Positions 23,445 to 35,364 of a stretch of DNA of 64,000 nt are shown here, one piece after another; the first letter of the stretch is position 1, and every line of letters starts with the position of its first letter. The notes under the pieces were generated by a model. The model worked only from the letters and a program-made list of their open reading frames with translations, was not told the origin of the DNA and made no database searches. This DNA is from Plicaturopsis crispa FD-325 SS-3. Lineage: Eukaryota; Basidiomycota; Agaricomycetes; Amylocorticiales; Amylocorticiaceae. The DNA lies in the NCBI GenBank assembly GCA_000827205.1, contig KN832565.1, forward strand, positions 946,278 through 1,010,277, given 5' to 3'. Position numbers and translations under genes: made by a program.

Positions 23445-24109
23445 TTCCGCTTTCAAGGCAGCGGTCAGTCAAACTATGCGACGGAGATCCTGGAGCTGCT
23501 TCAAAACTTGCGGAGGGAATGGCCAGAGGAACTACGGTACGGCAATCGTTCAATCTCCGAGACACAACCACTGAACGAATATGCATACCTTCAACAGCGA
23601 GTTCGTCATAACAAACTGCTGGCTTCTCAATTTTGGGGGACGACGGGACGGGTTTGTGCCAGTAGACATGGCACAGGAGCACAATATAAAGGATATCAAA
23701 GTCAGTCACTCGCAATAATCCTATGCAGGCGGAGGTAGCTGAGCTGCTGTAGGTAACGTACCACTCGGAAGGGCCAAATATCGACTGGGCCTATTTGAAG
23801 AAGATGCACCCTGCCGTGCGCATAATTCGAGCACTGTCGCAGCACATGGAGCAGGACTTTGGAACCCTGAACCGAGGCAACAAACACGGCATACCTAAAA
23901 AAGACCGAGACGTCAGAAAACTACAAGACTCGTATCTAGCTTCGCGCACTCACGAAACATATCCAAATGGACGCAAGGCTAAATCAGAGAATCGCGCACT
24001 CGATGTCGTGAATGTAGGCTGCATTAGTCTGCAAAACGGCGACAAAATGAAGGAATGGATTAGTGGCCGAAGCTTCAGAAGGTCAATGCAACAGAAGTGG
24101 AAGGAATGA

Positions 24110-27100
24110 TTATTTCGATGTTCTGCCGTGTCCATAAGTATTTGTATCGGTGTAGTTATCTAGGGCCCCAGGCATTCCAAAAGCGAGCGTGATGCCGGGA
24201 TTGTTAGACGTTGACTCGGAAGCGCTCGAATTTGTGGAGGGTGAATGGGGCGAAGGATGCTGCGCAGGTGATATTGAATAGTCGCCGGGAAATGCATTGA
24301 GCGCATACGACAAACGAGAAACGGGCGGCGAAGGATGGCCGTATGGATATGGATATGGTTGAGAGTTATACACTAACGCGCCCGGTGTCGTTGGAGAAGT
24401 GGCGGCATGAGGCGCTCCCGAGAAGAAAGGTAATGGCATAGGCAGGTAAGGCATTGGGTACTGAGCCGCGAAGGGGTGCCGGTTGGAGGAAATAGGCGAC
24501 GCAAATGCGACGCCAGATGGTGACGGTGCAGACGAGGAAGAACTCTCGCTCAACGAGGCCGGAAGATAGGGATGAAACGGTGGTGCGCGCTGGCTTATGT
24601 ACGCTGGGCTCGGGGGAGTGCCATACGAGTTCGCCGGATTACTATCCTGTACATGACGAGCAAGGTCAATCGACGAATTGAATGACAGAACTAAAATAAA
24701 GGTGCTTACCTGCTGAGCCTGCTGAGCACGAGGCGTCGAAGTCCCCATGTTGAAGGTAAACGAGCCAACAAGTGTGGAGGAAGCTGGCGCTCGAGCGGCA
24801 TCACGTATCGCGGCACGCTCGTCCCTCTTCCGCGCACTCGCTGCTAGCCTTTGCTCCCTTTCCTTTTCCTTCCTATCGGCCGTGGCTTGCTTTTTCTTTG
24901 CACTCTTCTCAGCTTTGGCTTGCTCGAGCGCCGCTTTCCTCGCCACGTCAACACGCCGAATAACCTCAAGTACCTCCTCGCCATGCTTCTTAGCGAAGAT
25001 CCACGGTGTCTTGAGCGCCAGCAAGTCGTCGACGGTTTTCAAGGAGGTTTTTGTCGCTAGCGCCGTAAGAGTCGGGTCGGGGAGAATTGCGGACGTCGCA
25101 AACGAGCTCGGTGAGTACATGTCGCGTTTTTTGCGGTAGCGCCAAGTCTCGAGGCACGCACGGACATCCTTCAGGTGGTCACCCCGGCGATTCGACGGGC
25201 GCTTTGGTTGGCTCCCCATGGGTCGTTTGCCGTTGACGTTCAGCATCGTCGATGGCTTGGAGTGTCTTCCAATGGCCCGCGACCTGCGCATACCCCGCTC
25301 GCCTTCGCTGCCGCCGTCGTCTGATTCAGACGAGGACTCGGCGTCTTCGTCATCGGTGGGATCCCCGTAATCGTCGTCTGATTCGTCTTCATGATCTCTC
25401 GAGGTGCCCGGATCTAATTGCTCTGAAGCCCGGAGTCCTTGACGAGCGACATCTTCAGCCGTCTGCATGCATCGGTCGCAGCAGGCACCGGTAGGGGCTA
25501 CAATCTTCGATCAGTCCCCGTAGTCTCCAAATCCAAATCACTGGCACTCACCCTTTCGCGGACGAGGGCTATCGAAATACTCGTCTGATACATCCCGGCG
25601 ACAACCAGGCGCCTGGATCCACCTGCGAAACGGCTCCTCCACTTTACGCGCCCATACCTTCCCATCATCCTCGATCGGATGTTGGCGCCCTTGAATTTCG
25701 TTCGGAGATGGGTCCACGTTGGTAGATTGCACGGTCTCGTCCTCAGTGCCAGCGCCTTCGTCCTCAGCATTCACGATGTACATCGCGTCGTCGCCAGCCT
25801 CGCCTTTCTTTCTCTTCCTTCGATGAAACATGGATTCTTCGACTAGTAAATAGACCGAAGCGTGCACGCCAGGTGAGCGCCCCGCACGACCGGCGCGTTG
25901 GGTCCATATTGATAACGATTTGCAGAGTCCAAACTGAATGACGCGTGTTATATTGGGTATATCGGCACCCTGTCATATTGATGAGTACGGAATTGAACAA
26001 ATATGAGATATACTGAACTCACCATGCCTGCTGCCTCCGTCGCCACCAGAATCTTGACCACACCTTTCGAAAACCGCTCCATCACATCCTCTTTGGCAAA
26101 CTCCGTTCGCCGTGAGCTCAGGCAGTCGATAGCATCGTGGAAATCATTCGGAAACCAGCTCCGGATTTCTCGCACCAAGTGCTGCGTGGACGCGACACTG
26201 TCGATGTATACGACGGTCTGTTCGAGGTCTTCGGGGGAAATAACGCCAGTTGTAATGAGTCGTTTGAGTTCCGTATAATCGTTTGTGCTTTTGATGCGGA
26301 TGACCGTCGGGGTGAGGTTTGGGCGATCGTTTCCAAGATTGAGAAAAAAGGACTTGGGGAGGTCGATATTGAGCTTCATGCAAGTCTCAGTAAGAGCAGC
26401 TGAGGGCAAGGTTGCAGACGTAGCAAGAAAAGGTATGTGCGTGGGTACAAAAGCACGAAACTTCTCAACAAGAGAATACTTCGGACGGAATTCCCCGCCC
26501 CACTGTGAAATACAGTGGCATTCGTCGATTATGAATGCGGTAATCCTTTCCGCATATGCTTTCGATCCAAGTAGCTCCCGTATTGCAGGATTCTCCAAGC
26601 CCATCTCTGGAGACAGCAAGATGGCACGCCACTTGAGGTCCTTCAATTCCTGCCATCGATGATGATGTGAGAGAGACCATGAGGCTCGGGTCTGATGAAA
26701 CGACTGCTGTATTATGTACATACCTGATGCAGTCGCTCATTCCACGTTTGTTTGTTCACAGGTACTGCTGCAATCCCCATCTTCTCAAACCGCGCTGCCT
26801 GTCAACCACATTGAGACTGAGTGCAAAAAGTAGAGGCTCCTTGGGCACACACCATGTCTTTCTCAAGGATGTTGAGAGGGGAAATGATGACGACAATCTT
26901 GGTCTTGTCATGTAGCAGCGGCATCATGAATGGCATCGTTTTGCCCGCACCGGTCCCTGCAATAACCACCGAGTCGAGTCCGAGAAGAAGCGCTTCGGTG
27001 ACATCGACTTGCCATTCATGAGGCGCAGATCCAAAACGATCCGTAAAGGCTTTGCGAAGGGCTTCCCGAGTTGTTGCTGATGCATAACCCCGAGCCTGAG

Positions 27101-27176
27101 TAGCTGTCTCGCGTGCAGCTTGAAGATTATCATGAGAGCGTTTGAGCCGGGCATCGAGGGCAGGTTGTTGAGCCAT
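24110..27176 (-). CDS. RecQ-like ATP-dependent DNA helicase carried by the transposon
   Basis: A DEAD/DECH-type helicase of the RecQ group, several exons with short introns. ATG at 27174-27176 (MAQQPALDARLKRSHDN), 109 bp inside the right inverted repeat. Walker A is IAGTGAGKT. Motif II lies in FIIDECHCISQWG, motif III in ATSATL, and motif VI is QRAGRAGR. A zinc-binding patch (ACCDRC) lies near 25480. The C-terminal part holds an HRDC-like helical segment (LLALKTPWIFAKKHGEEVLEVIRR), a basic coiled coil and a long Pro/Ser/Tyr-rich tail. No break was found, in contrast to its DUF6589 partner. It converges on that gene with zero bases between the stops. A role in transposition is inferred from the context; RecQ proteins generally unwind DNA 3' to 5'. 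Confidence 0.88.
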
Positions 27177-27284
27177 GGACAGATATGTATTCACGCAGAA
27201 AACAGTGAAAATATTCGACGCGGCGCTGCGACGCGCTATCACGTGGATTAAATTAATGCCATTTTTGGGACGTGATGTTACGAT

Positions 27285-27385
27285 TGTGACCTGCGCGGGG
27301 GTGTCCCTTACACAGTGCACCAGACGTTGTAGGAGGTTCTGTGTCTTGGGTTTTGAAACTCCGAAAACGGCTGGATCCGAGACTA
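27285..27385 (-). repeat. Right terminal inverted repeat, 101 bp
   Basis: Perfect reverse complement of 10646-10746. It lies upstream of the RecQ gene and probably contains or borders its promoter. Confidence 0.93.
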
Positions 27386-27394
27386 AAGGCTTAG
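27386..27394. repeat. Right 9-bp target-site duplication (AAGGCTTAG)
   Basis: Direct copy of 10637-10645, immediately outside the right inverted repeat. Confidence 0.93.
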
Positions 27395-27612
27395 GACGCG
27401 GACATGCGGATGTGTCCAAAAGTGGCACCAGCCCAGGGCTCAACCACGTGGAAGCCGTGGCTTAGCTTCGTCGCCAGTCGGAAACAACTGAACTGCCCAC
27501 CGTCACGTCCCTTTTCCTCTACTTTCCTGTTGTTGTCCTCGTACTTTACCGGTGAGTAGCTAGGAAACGAGAATGCGACTTGAACTAATGCCATACTTCA
27601 TAGGCCGTCCAA

Positions 27613-28526
<914 letters not shown>

Positions 28527-28742
28527 GTGCTGGCACGTACAACCCCTTGATACAATATTCATAGTACATACTCGGAACATGTTCTCTGCGATCTTGCGCT
28601 GTGCCTGCGTGGTTTTCTTTTCCCCTTCAATTCCTCCTTCCACCTACACTTTGCTTAGGCTACCTTGGCAAATCATATTACATGTGTAATACAAACACAA
28701 CGGACATGCACTTCTACCGTCCCGAAAGTCAAGAAAATCATG

Positions 28743-31686
28743 CTAAATCGACGCATTCCAGTTGCCTCCCCACCACCGCTTCACTCGTTCGCCGCCCCAT
28801 TCTTCGTATTCTGCTTTCGTAACGCCCACATTTCGGAACTCATCGGTGTTAGCAAAGTTCGCCATCCCTTTCCATGCGTCTAGAGATGGATCGGCGGCGC
28901 GTACGACATGGAGGGGCATCTCAGGCGGTAAAATGGGCCGTAAACTGGAATGTAACCTCGGGATGAGCCCAGGGAGTTGGGCAGGTGAGCCAGTCACGAA
29001 GACATTCTAGGGTAAAGAGACGTGTAAGCTGAGATTGAGCACCGGATGCAGAGACAAGTATACCTGAGCTAGTCGTGCTTTGTCGCTGTCGGGGAAGCGG
29101 GCCAAAACGTTTTGAATCACCTCATCAAGCCCGGCGGAATCGACACCGGCCATGCCTGGAGCGAACCATGCCTCACATACCCGCCACCGCTCGGTGTTCA
29201 GATGTATCCGCGCGCTCCCTACATTAATCGCTTTTAGTCTCTCTATGTTCAATATAAATAGTAGCTGGTCACCTTCTACGTCGCCCTCTTCGTATAGTGG
29301 CCTGAATGCCGAGATGAGGGCAGACTTCTGAGAGATGATGGATGCATGCGTATGGTGCACTTGGAATGTCGGATCGTGGGTAAGCAGCTTCTGCTCGATA
29401 GCTTGTAGCTGGGTCAAATCTTCCTCTTCATCTGAGGACTCTGCGCCCGTGTTCTGCCACATTGGTCAGAATCGGTGAAGGTCGGAAAGGGCTATGTCTT
29501 ACTATCTTTCGGTAAATGAGCCAGTCCGCATCATCCGCGCCAAAGGTATCTTCTACTCAGGATGAAACATAAGTTTCAGTCGTGCATGATATATATGCAG
29601 GTAACTTACCACCGCCTGTCTTCCGTTTCTTTTTGGGAACACGGTCATCTGCAGCTAGAGAGGCGATATTCTTCATCCGAGCCTGCGCGGCTGCACTTTT
29701 GCGATCGCTCAAGGCTGCCTTTCGTCTCGCTCTGTCTTTGATCCTGCCCATAAGTGCCTACCAGAAACAACCAAGTCAGCGGAACGACCCAGCAAAGCAC
29801 GGAAGAGTGAATAGTACCTCTTGCTCCTTGCGTAACTTGCTTGCCCAGCCAGTCAAATCCGCAGTCCTCTCTTCCTCTTCCTCTTTCTCCTTCGCCTCTC
29901 GTTCCTCTCGCTCCCGCTCCTTCTCGCGCCGGGCGCGGGCACGGGCGTCAAATCCTGCTTTCATGAGCTTTTGCTTCTTTTTCTCTTTCAGCTCATCTTC
30001 GTCGAGCTACGGGCAGAGAAGACGATAGGTCAACAATGAAACGATGCACTGGTCAAGGAAAAAATGTTACTCGCCTCAGCGTCTGCCACATCTACGAGAG
30101 GGAACGACGGCTCCTCCTGCAAATAAACATGAGACGACGAGAAAAATGGAATTGATATCGACGAACCGTGATGTCTTCCCCTTCAGCTTCTTTTTTCCGA
30201 CTTCGCTTCAGATTAGACTCCAATTTTCGGATCGTTTCTGCCAGCGCAGCCTCGTCTTCAAAACCTTCTGTCTGCAAGGTGTTCTGATACAAAAGAACAT
30301 CAGCAGGATGCAATAATGCTTTGCAATGATCGTGCCTACCAACCATTCCCGCTTGCTCTCCAGATTGCGGGTTTCCCTGAGGTTCAAAAAATACTGTAGG
30401 TCCGCTTCTTTCTGTATCAACTGCATGGTTTTGGGAGCTAAGAGAGCAGAACACGCTGCACACAGTGTACGAACGTACCTTCTCCATTCTCGTTTTAGCG
30501 GCCATTTCCTGCAATTTCTTGCCCTGCTCCTTGCGTTTCTCAGCAATCCGTGCGAGCTCCTCTTCCGATTTGTCGTCCATTACAGGCAGAGCAAAGGGAA
30601 ATTGGATTATCCGCTCCGCTTCGCGCATTTTCAGCGGGTCCTTCAGAGTCCGCAGTAGAGCGGGATAGTCAACCGCAAACTCGCAAAAGTTGCGCAAGAT
30701 CCACTGGATACATGTATGAGACAGGCGCGTGGCTATACTGCATGCACGAACTCACATTCGACTGGACGGACGTAACGCGTGTCGGAAAACTCGAGTACTT
30801 CAGCTGAATCAATTTCAGGAGATACTCGGATGCTTGTGAGGCACCCCACGGAATTCTGCCAGACGTGTTAGCGAGAGCCCAAAAGAACACAAGAATGATA
30901 TTTACCGTTTGCTGTGACTCATGATACCCTTGCCGCTTAAGATAGGTATGACAGAGGTCGAGGCGGTGTTGAAGGACACAACTAGTCCATCGGACGTGAA
31001 AGGATTTGAAATTTGAGGTCGATCGTTTTGGTAAAATGACATGACCGCATCCACGGTGTATGCCAGAGATGGAACAGAATACTGCTCGAACATAAGCTCA
31101 GAAGTTACTGCACCCCGTATACCTGGTAAGGATTGTATGCCGGTGGTGTAGCAGACAGCACTCACAGCCTCTCGAATGCAATGGCGAGCATAACCGTTCC
31201 GTCATCAATATTGGATGGTCGACCGAGGGAGTATCAATTCCAAGTTGAATAAACGTGTAATCTAATACGTTTTCCTACACGACCTCGAAATCAAAACCTT
31301 CGCTACCGCTTTCCCTAGCCTGAAGTACGGGCGTGTAGAACACATACCAGTGCATCAAAGTTCAATAAGACATCTCCCTCCCATGGTGTTCTGGCTTGGC
31401 CCTTCGCGCCGCTCTCCGTGTCGATCGCGTCGCCGAAGAGTAGCAGTGGTCTGTTGAACTTGCGTTCTTTGTACTTTGCGACGACATTCAGGCCCGTGCG
31501 AGGGTTTGTGGACGTCGAAAATCCGTAGCGAAGATTTGTTGACCCGTTGTCAATGATGAGTGGTGTGCTCTTGCCTCGGAAGGCGTCGTAGGAATCGGGC
31601 GCCGAGACGAGGGGGAGAGTCGAAGCTGGAAGACGCGTTATGTCAGGAGCTGGTGTGTCAGTCATTATAGCATTATCCTCGGGCAT
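28743..31686 (-). CDS. arp5: Actin-related protein Arp5 (INO80 complex subunit)
   Basis: A multi-exon gene coding about 780 residues from ATG 31684-31686. The N-terminal actin fold has the nucleotide-binding strand LIIDNGSTNLRYGFS and RTPWEGDVLLNFD. The middle contains TSELMFEQYSVPSLAYTVD and GLVVSFNTASTSVIPI. A long charged, Arg/Glu/Lys-rich insertion (about 30550-29560), largely helical, is typical of Arp5 rather than actin. The C-terminal actin fold resumes with NIERLKAINVGSARIHLNTE and NVFVTGSPAQLPGL. Arp5 works with Ies6 in nucleosome sliding by the INO80 remodeller. Confidence 0.93.
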
Positions 31687-31997
31687 TTAGAGAGTCATGT
31701 ACATATAGAGAGATAGAACAAGGGAGTCGAGGTAATCCAAGTCGGTAGTGAGAGCAAGCGTCCGCGTCAAGCGAAGCGAAAGTGCTGCAGCGAACGGACG
31801 CGAGACGCATCACCTTTTCAGGAAGGTCTAGTAATCGCAGCAACTTTGCACAAGTTATTCTGCACCATCCTCTTCGCTCATGATAAGTATCTACAGCTAT
31901 CCTATTCACCGGAAGACGTTGAGAGTTACAAGTATGACTGTGGCAGGATTGAACACCGAGCCAGCGTGCAGACACCAGAGAAATCCAGAGACTATGT

Positions 31998-32180
31998 ATG
32001 TCATGGCGCCCTAGCTTACCGCGATACACTGAGTATATTGAAACGACGGCACTAGACGCAATTAAACCAGCTACGCTTGGCAGGAAGAAGTCCAAAGGCG
32101 TTGTACCCAAGCACAATCCTACAAATGTATTCAACCAGTATGAACTCATACCAGCTTCGTCTGTAACAAAACCAGAATAG
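31998..32180 (+). CDS. Possible small ORF of 60 codons between arp5 and the SMN gene
   Basis: MSWRPSLPRYTEYIETT... ending SSVTKPE with a TAG stop at 32178-32180, 40 bp before the end of the convergent SMN gene. Its sequence is simple and slightly basic. An open frame also exists on the other strand (31673-32149), so the coding strand is uncertain. I do not recognise a family. It lies in the 530-bp interval upstream of arp5 and could be an exon of a small gene or chance. Confidence 0.25.
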   Translation: MSWRPSLPRYTEYIETTALDAIKPATLGRKKSKGVVPKHNPTNVFNQYELIPASSVTKPE

Positions 32181-32219
32181 AACGATCAGATTCCCCACCT
32201 AAATCGCCACGAACAGATT

Positions 32220-33269
32220 TTATCGTTGCGTGGATAGAAACTCTCCCGAGTCTTTGCCTTCATCGTCTTTAGAATCTTCCTCTTCGACATTAGACTCCTC
32301 CTGCTCGTCGACGTCTTCTCCCCTAGCTGGTCGTTTGACGGAGGCGCTACGCTGGCACTGGATACAAGAATATGAGAAGTATTCGTCACATTCATGAAGG
32401 GCGAAACTTACGTGATAGACAGCTGTCCAATAACCGCCCCAATACATTGCACCCAGTGCGCGTGAGAAGGCCTCATCCATACTTACGAGAGGGCCAGGCG
32501 GCTGAGGCAAATAATGGGAGGAGAAATCCGCTGGTGCTGGAGGAGGGTGATGTGGTACTGGCATATCCAGTGTGGGGTCGTGATTTGGAACAAAAGTGTC
32601 AAAGTTCACTGGCTGCGAGTCGGCTTCGCCGGTGGCATTTGTGATGTTATTCACCAGTGAGGCGTCATGCGCTAGGGCACCAGGCGACTCCTGGACCTCC
32701 GCCTTTTGGGTATCTTTCTGGGTATAAGGAACATTGTACCATCTGTGGACGATCAGTCGGAGTGTCTATGAGGCGAGAACAGTATGACGTACAACGGAGA
32801 CTTGTTCACTGGACCATTTTTCCAGCCCTTGTCGGGGCCATTGTATGCCTTGAGAAGGGCGGTCAGAAATACGGAAAGGCATCAAGCAGATGTAAGACAG
32901 TACCTCATACTCCTCCGTTGCCGCATTCCATGCCTCAATGAGAGCAGAGTCGTCCCAAATCTCCTGCTGGGTCAGTTCCCTACTCTCATCTTCCTCCTCT
33001 CCATCCTCCCACTCCTCTTCTTGAAAGTCGTTTCCGTCCGCGTAGCCGTAGCTCATAGATGCATCTGGGTTTCCAGGATCGTCCCAATGCTGCACGCGTT
33101 GTTGTGGTTGTTGTGGTTGTTCGCGTCTGGGCTTGTTGCGTTGATTCTTCTTTCGTTTCTTGGCTGGAGGTGGTCTTGCCGGTGGATCGTGTGTGCCGAT
33201 TTCAGGTGGCTGGTGTAAAAATCCAGACGCTGGAGCCGAGATATCATCGTACGAAACTAACGGGCGCAT
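32220..33269 (-). CDS. SMN (survival motor neuron)-like protein
   Basis: ATG at 33267-33269 (MRPLVSYDDIS); the frame is open upstream but without an ATG. An N-terminal helix reading WDDSALIEAWNAATEEYE matches the Gemin2-binding segment of SMN. A Gln/Arg/Lys-rich basic region lies before it (KKRKKNQRNK, EQPQQPQQR). Near the C-terminus ALGAMYWGGYWTAVYH is the YG box, the Gly/Tyr zipper used for SMN oligomerisation. An acidic tail follows. No Tudor domain is obvious, as in other short fungal SMN proteins. The family assembles Sm rings on spliceosomal snRNAs. Confidence 0.82.
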
Positions 33270-33602
33270 TTCAAGATGAGAGACTGCAGACGAAATGCGG
33301 CGCTGGTCGAAGAAATTGAATGACACCCGCGGGCGGCCCAGTTGAGTCAGGTCTACTTTGGGAAATTATCTTGACACAGCTAGGCAATCGATATCTTCTT
33401 GACCAGTCGCGACGCGCTCGTTTCAATTTCAAGTCGTTGCTCTTAGAAACTGTGGCTTGAACCGATACCGTCAGCGGTCGCTTGTATCACTAACATATGG
33501 TGACATCCGCTTCTCATCTGCATAAATACGCAGCCAGTAAGTCCCGTCACTTATCAATCATCCCCCTTCGACACCATTAATCGACACTGATTAACCTCTA
33601 TC
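33270..33602. promoter_or_regulatory. Divergent intergenic region between SMN and reductase genes
   Basis: 333 bp separating two start codons that point away from each other, so both promoters must lie here. No specific motif was assigned. Confidence 0.5.
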
Positions 33603-35226
33603 ATGTCCAGCATCCTAAGTCGCGAATATCATCTTTCCAAGGTTCGCAAGAGTCTTTCATATGTTTCACTAGATTTATGATGACCCAACGTGCGTTTTTT
33701 AGTTCGACGGCATCCATGACCTCGCCATATCAGAGGTCCCTCTCCCACAGATCAGAGGGACAGAAGTCCTGGTCAAGATACATGCCGTATCCTTGAACGT
33801 GCCTATCCTAACCCTGTTCAATTCTGTCGAACGAATGCTCACGTCGAATTTATGTTCCCAGTTTCGCGATCTCAATGTAATCACGGGAACGTATCCCTTA
33901 CCGTGAGCCATCTCTATCTCATCTGTCTCTGTTTGACGGTGTTAACGGTGTCGTTGTATGCAGCGTCAAGGCCAATGTAATCCCTACGTCTGACAGTGCC
34001 GGCAAAATCGTCGCTCTCGGGGCCGACGTCCTCGCCTCGAAGAAGTGGGCGATAGGCGACCGCGTCTGTGCCAATTTTGCTCTCGATCATTTGCACGGGG
34101 ATACGTCGGCTGCAATTCAAGGGACCTCCTTGGGTGCGCCCGTAGATGGCGTGTTGGCAGAGTACAAGGCATTTCCTGCTCACGTAGATTCATGCGTCTT
34201 TGCCTTGCCGTATACTACGACTGACTGTCCTCCGTGGCCAGGCTCTCGTCAAGATACCGGATCAGTTATCATACGAAGAAGCATCGACCCTCCCGTATGT
34301 CTTACCTTATGGTTCATACCCCGTGTTCCGCTCATTTCGTGGACTGGTACAGTTGCGCTGCATTGACGGCGTATAACGCCCTTTTAGGGCCCGTGCCTCT
34401 CAAAGGCGGAGACACGGTTCTAGTGCAGGGGACAGGTGGTGTTTCCATGTAAGTTCTCGTGTTCTATCTATGTCTCGCCTGAAGTGCTTATGAAGTGGCC
34501 AACCGCGGTCATATAGATTCGCCTTGCAGATCGCAGTCGCCTCTGGTGCGACTGTCATTGCGACGTCCTCCTCCGACGCGAAGCTACAGGTTGCTAAATC
34601 GCTCGGGGCGCACCACCTTATCAACTACAAGAAAACCCCCGACTGGCATAATGAGGTTTTGAGGATTGTACGTTCCCCTGTTTGTCGCTCGTTCGAGGCG
34701 GGGCTAATTCGAATGCGGTCTCGTAAAATCCGCACCAGACAAATGGTGTCGGTGTAGATCACGTCGTGGAAGTAGGTGGCTCTGGAACTATGGCCAAGAC
34801 CGTACAGGCTGTCCGGTATGACGGCTGGGTGCACGCCATTGGATACGTTGCAGAGGTACGTTTTGACCGCTGTCGACGTCACGGTGTTATACATACTTAT
34901 TGATCGTTCGCAACGCAAGGGCGGCGACGAAGTGAACATCGCGATGAGCGCTATCGTGAAAGCGTTCACCCTTCGCGGTATCCAGATCGGTTCCGTTGCC
35001 CAGTGAGTCGAGTCGGCACCCCCTTACACATTCATTGTACACGGAATTCATTGAACTTCTGACTTGCATGGGCAGATTCGAAGACTTGATGAAGCTGGTC
35101 ACGGCGGCGGATATCCGACCGGTCATTGATAAAGTTTTTGACTTCGAGGACGCGGGCAAGGCGTACGAGCATCTGCAGTCGCAGGCGCATGTGGGGAAGG
35201 TGGTTATCAAGGTTTCTAGGGATTGA
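33603..35226 (+). CDS. Zinc-type alcohol dehydrogenase/quinone oxidoreductase-like (MDR) protein
   Basis: About 350 residues in roughly eight exons from ATG 33603 ([16 protein letters not shown]). The N-terminal GroES-like domain contains [16 protein letters not shown] and AIGDRVC. The Rossmann domain has [33 protein letters not shown] and [14 protein letters not shown]. It ends [18 protein letters not shown]. The catalytic-zinc ligands and the Cys-rich structural zinc loop of classical alcohol dehydrogenases are not evident, so an NAD(P)H-dependent reductase of the quinone-oxidoreductase branch is more likely. The substrate is unknown. Confidence 0.85.
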
Positions 35227-35364
35227 ATAAATGGCGAGGATCGGCGGGTGGACCATGCGCCGCAATTTACGGCGGGAGTTACTCCGAGTCTGGTCTCACT
35301 CACAGGATTATCAGCGAGGGGGAGATAGTATCCAATCATATTCATATAACACCATTTAGTGGTA

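Larger units (their letters stand above)
11095..24109 (+). pseudogene. DUF6589-family gene, split by a Gypsy insertion and frameshifted
   Basis: The first ATG in frame is 11095. The N-terminus is acidic (SDDDDDSDYDPDAMDVDEE). An in-frame TAG at 11947-11949 is explained by a 51-nt phase-0 intron, 11899-11949, with GTGCGT donor and CTAG acceptor. The body holds FISHDNVNIPFRVFSQRL, YVHGDSALLQRL, VGDQLTVDRIRG and FGWLHLEMAVENS, which I recognise as DUF6589. At 13269 the frame runs into the Gypsy LTR and resumes in phase at 23445 with FRFQGSGQSNYATEILELL. One extra base in the G run at 23650-23652 shifts the frame; the other frame continues FVPVDMAQEHNIKDIK, a 52-nt intron (23701-23752), then the C-terminus to TGA 24107-24109. 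Uncut length would be about 910 residues. The Asp in HDN, the Asp in GDQ and a later Glu resemble an RNase H-fold acidic triad, which is inference. Confidence 0.85.
10646..27385. mobile_element. DUF6589-RecQ DNA transposon (with nested Gypsy element)
   Basis: A 16,740-bp element bounded by 101-bp perfect inverted repeats and a 9-bp target-site duplication. Removing the nested retrotransposon and one copy of its 5-bp duplication leaves about 6.57 kb. Inside are two genes pointing at each other: a DUF6589 gene from the left end and a RecQ-like helicase gene from the right end, with stop codons that abut at 24109/24110. Repeats of about 100 bp with a 9-bp duplication recall Mutator-like elements in form, but I see no MULE transposase. 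DUF6589 is the only unexplained protein and is the transposase candidate. That role is inference; the ends, duplication and gene order are read directly. Confidence 0.85.
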
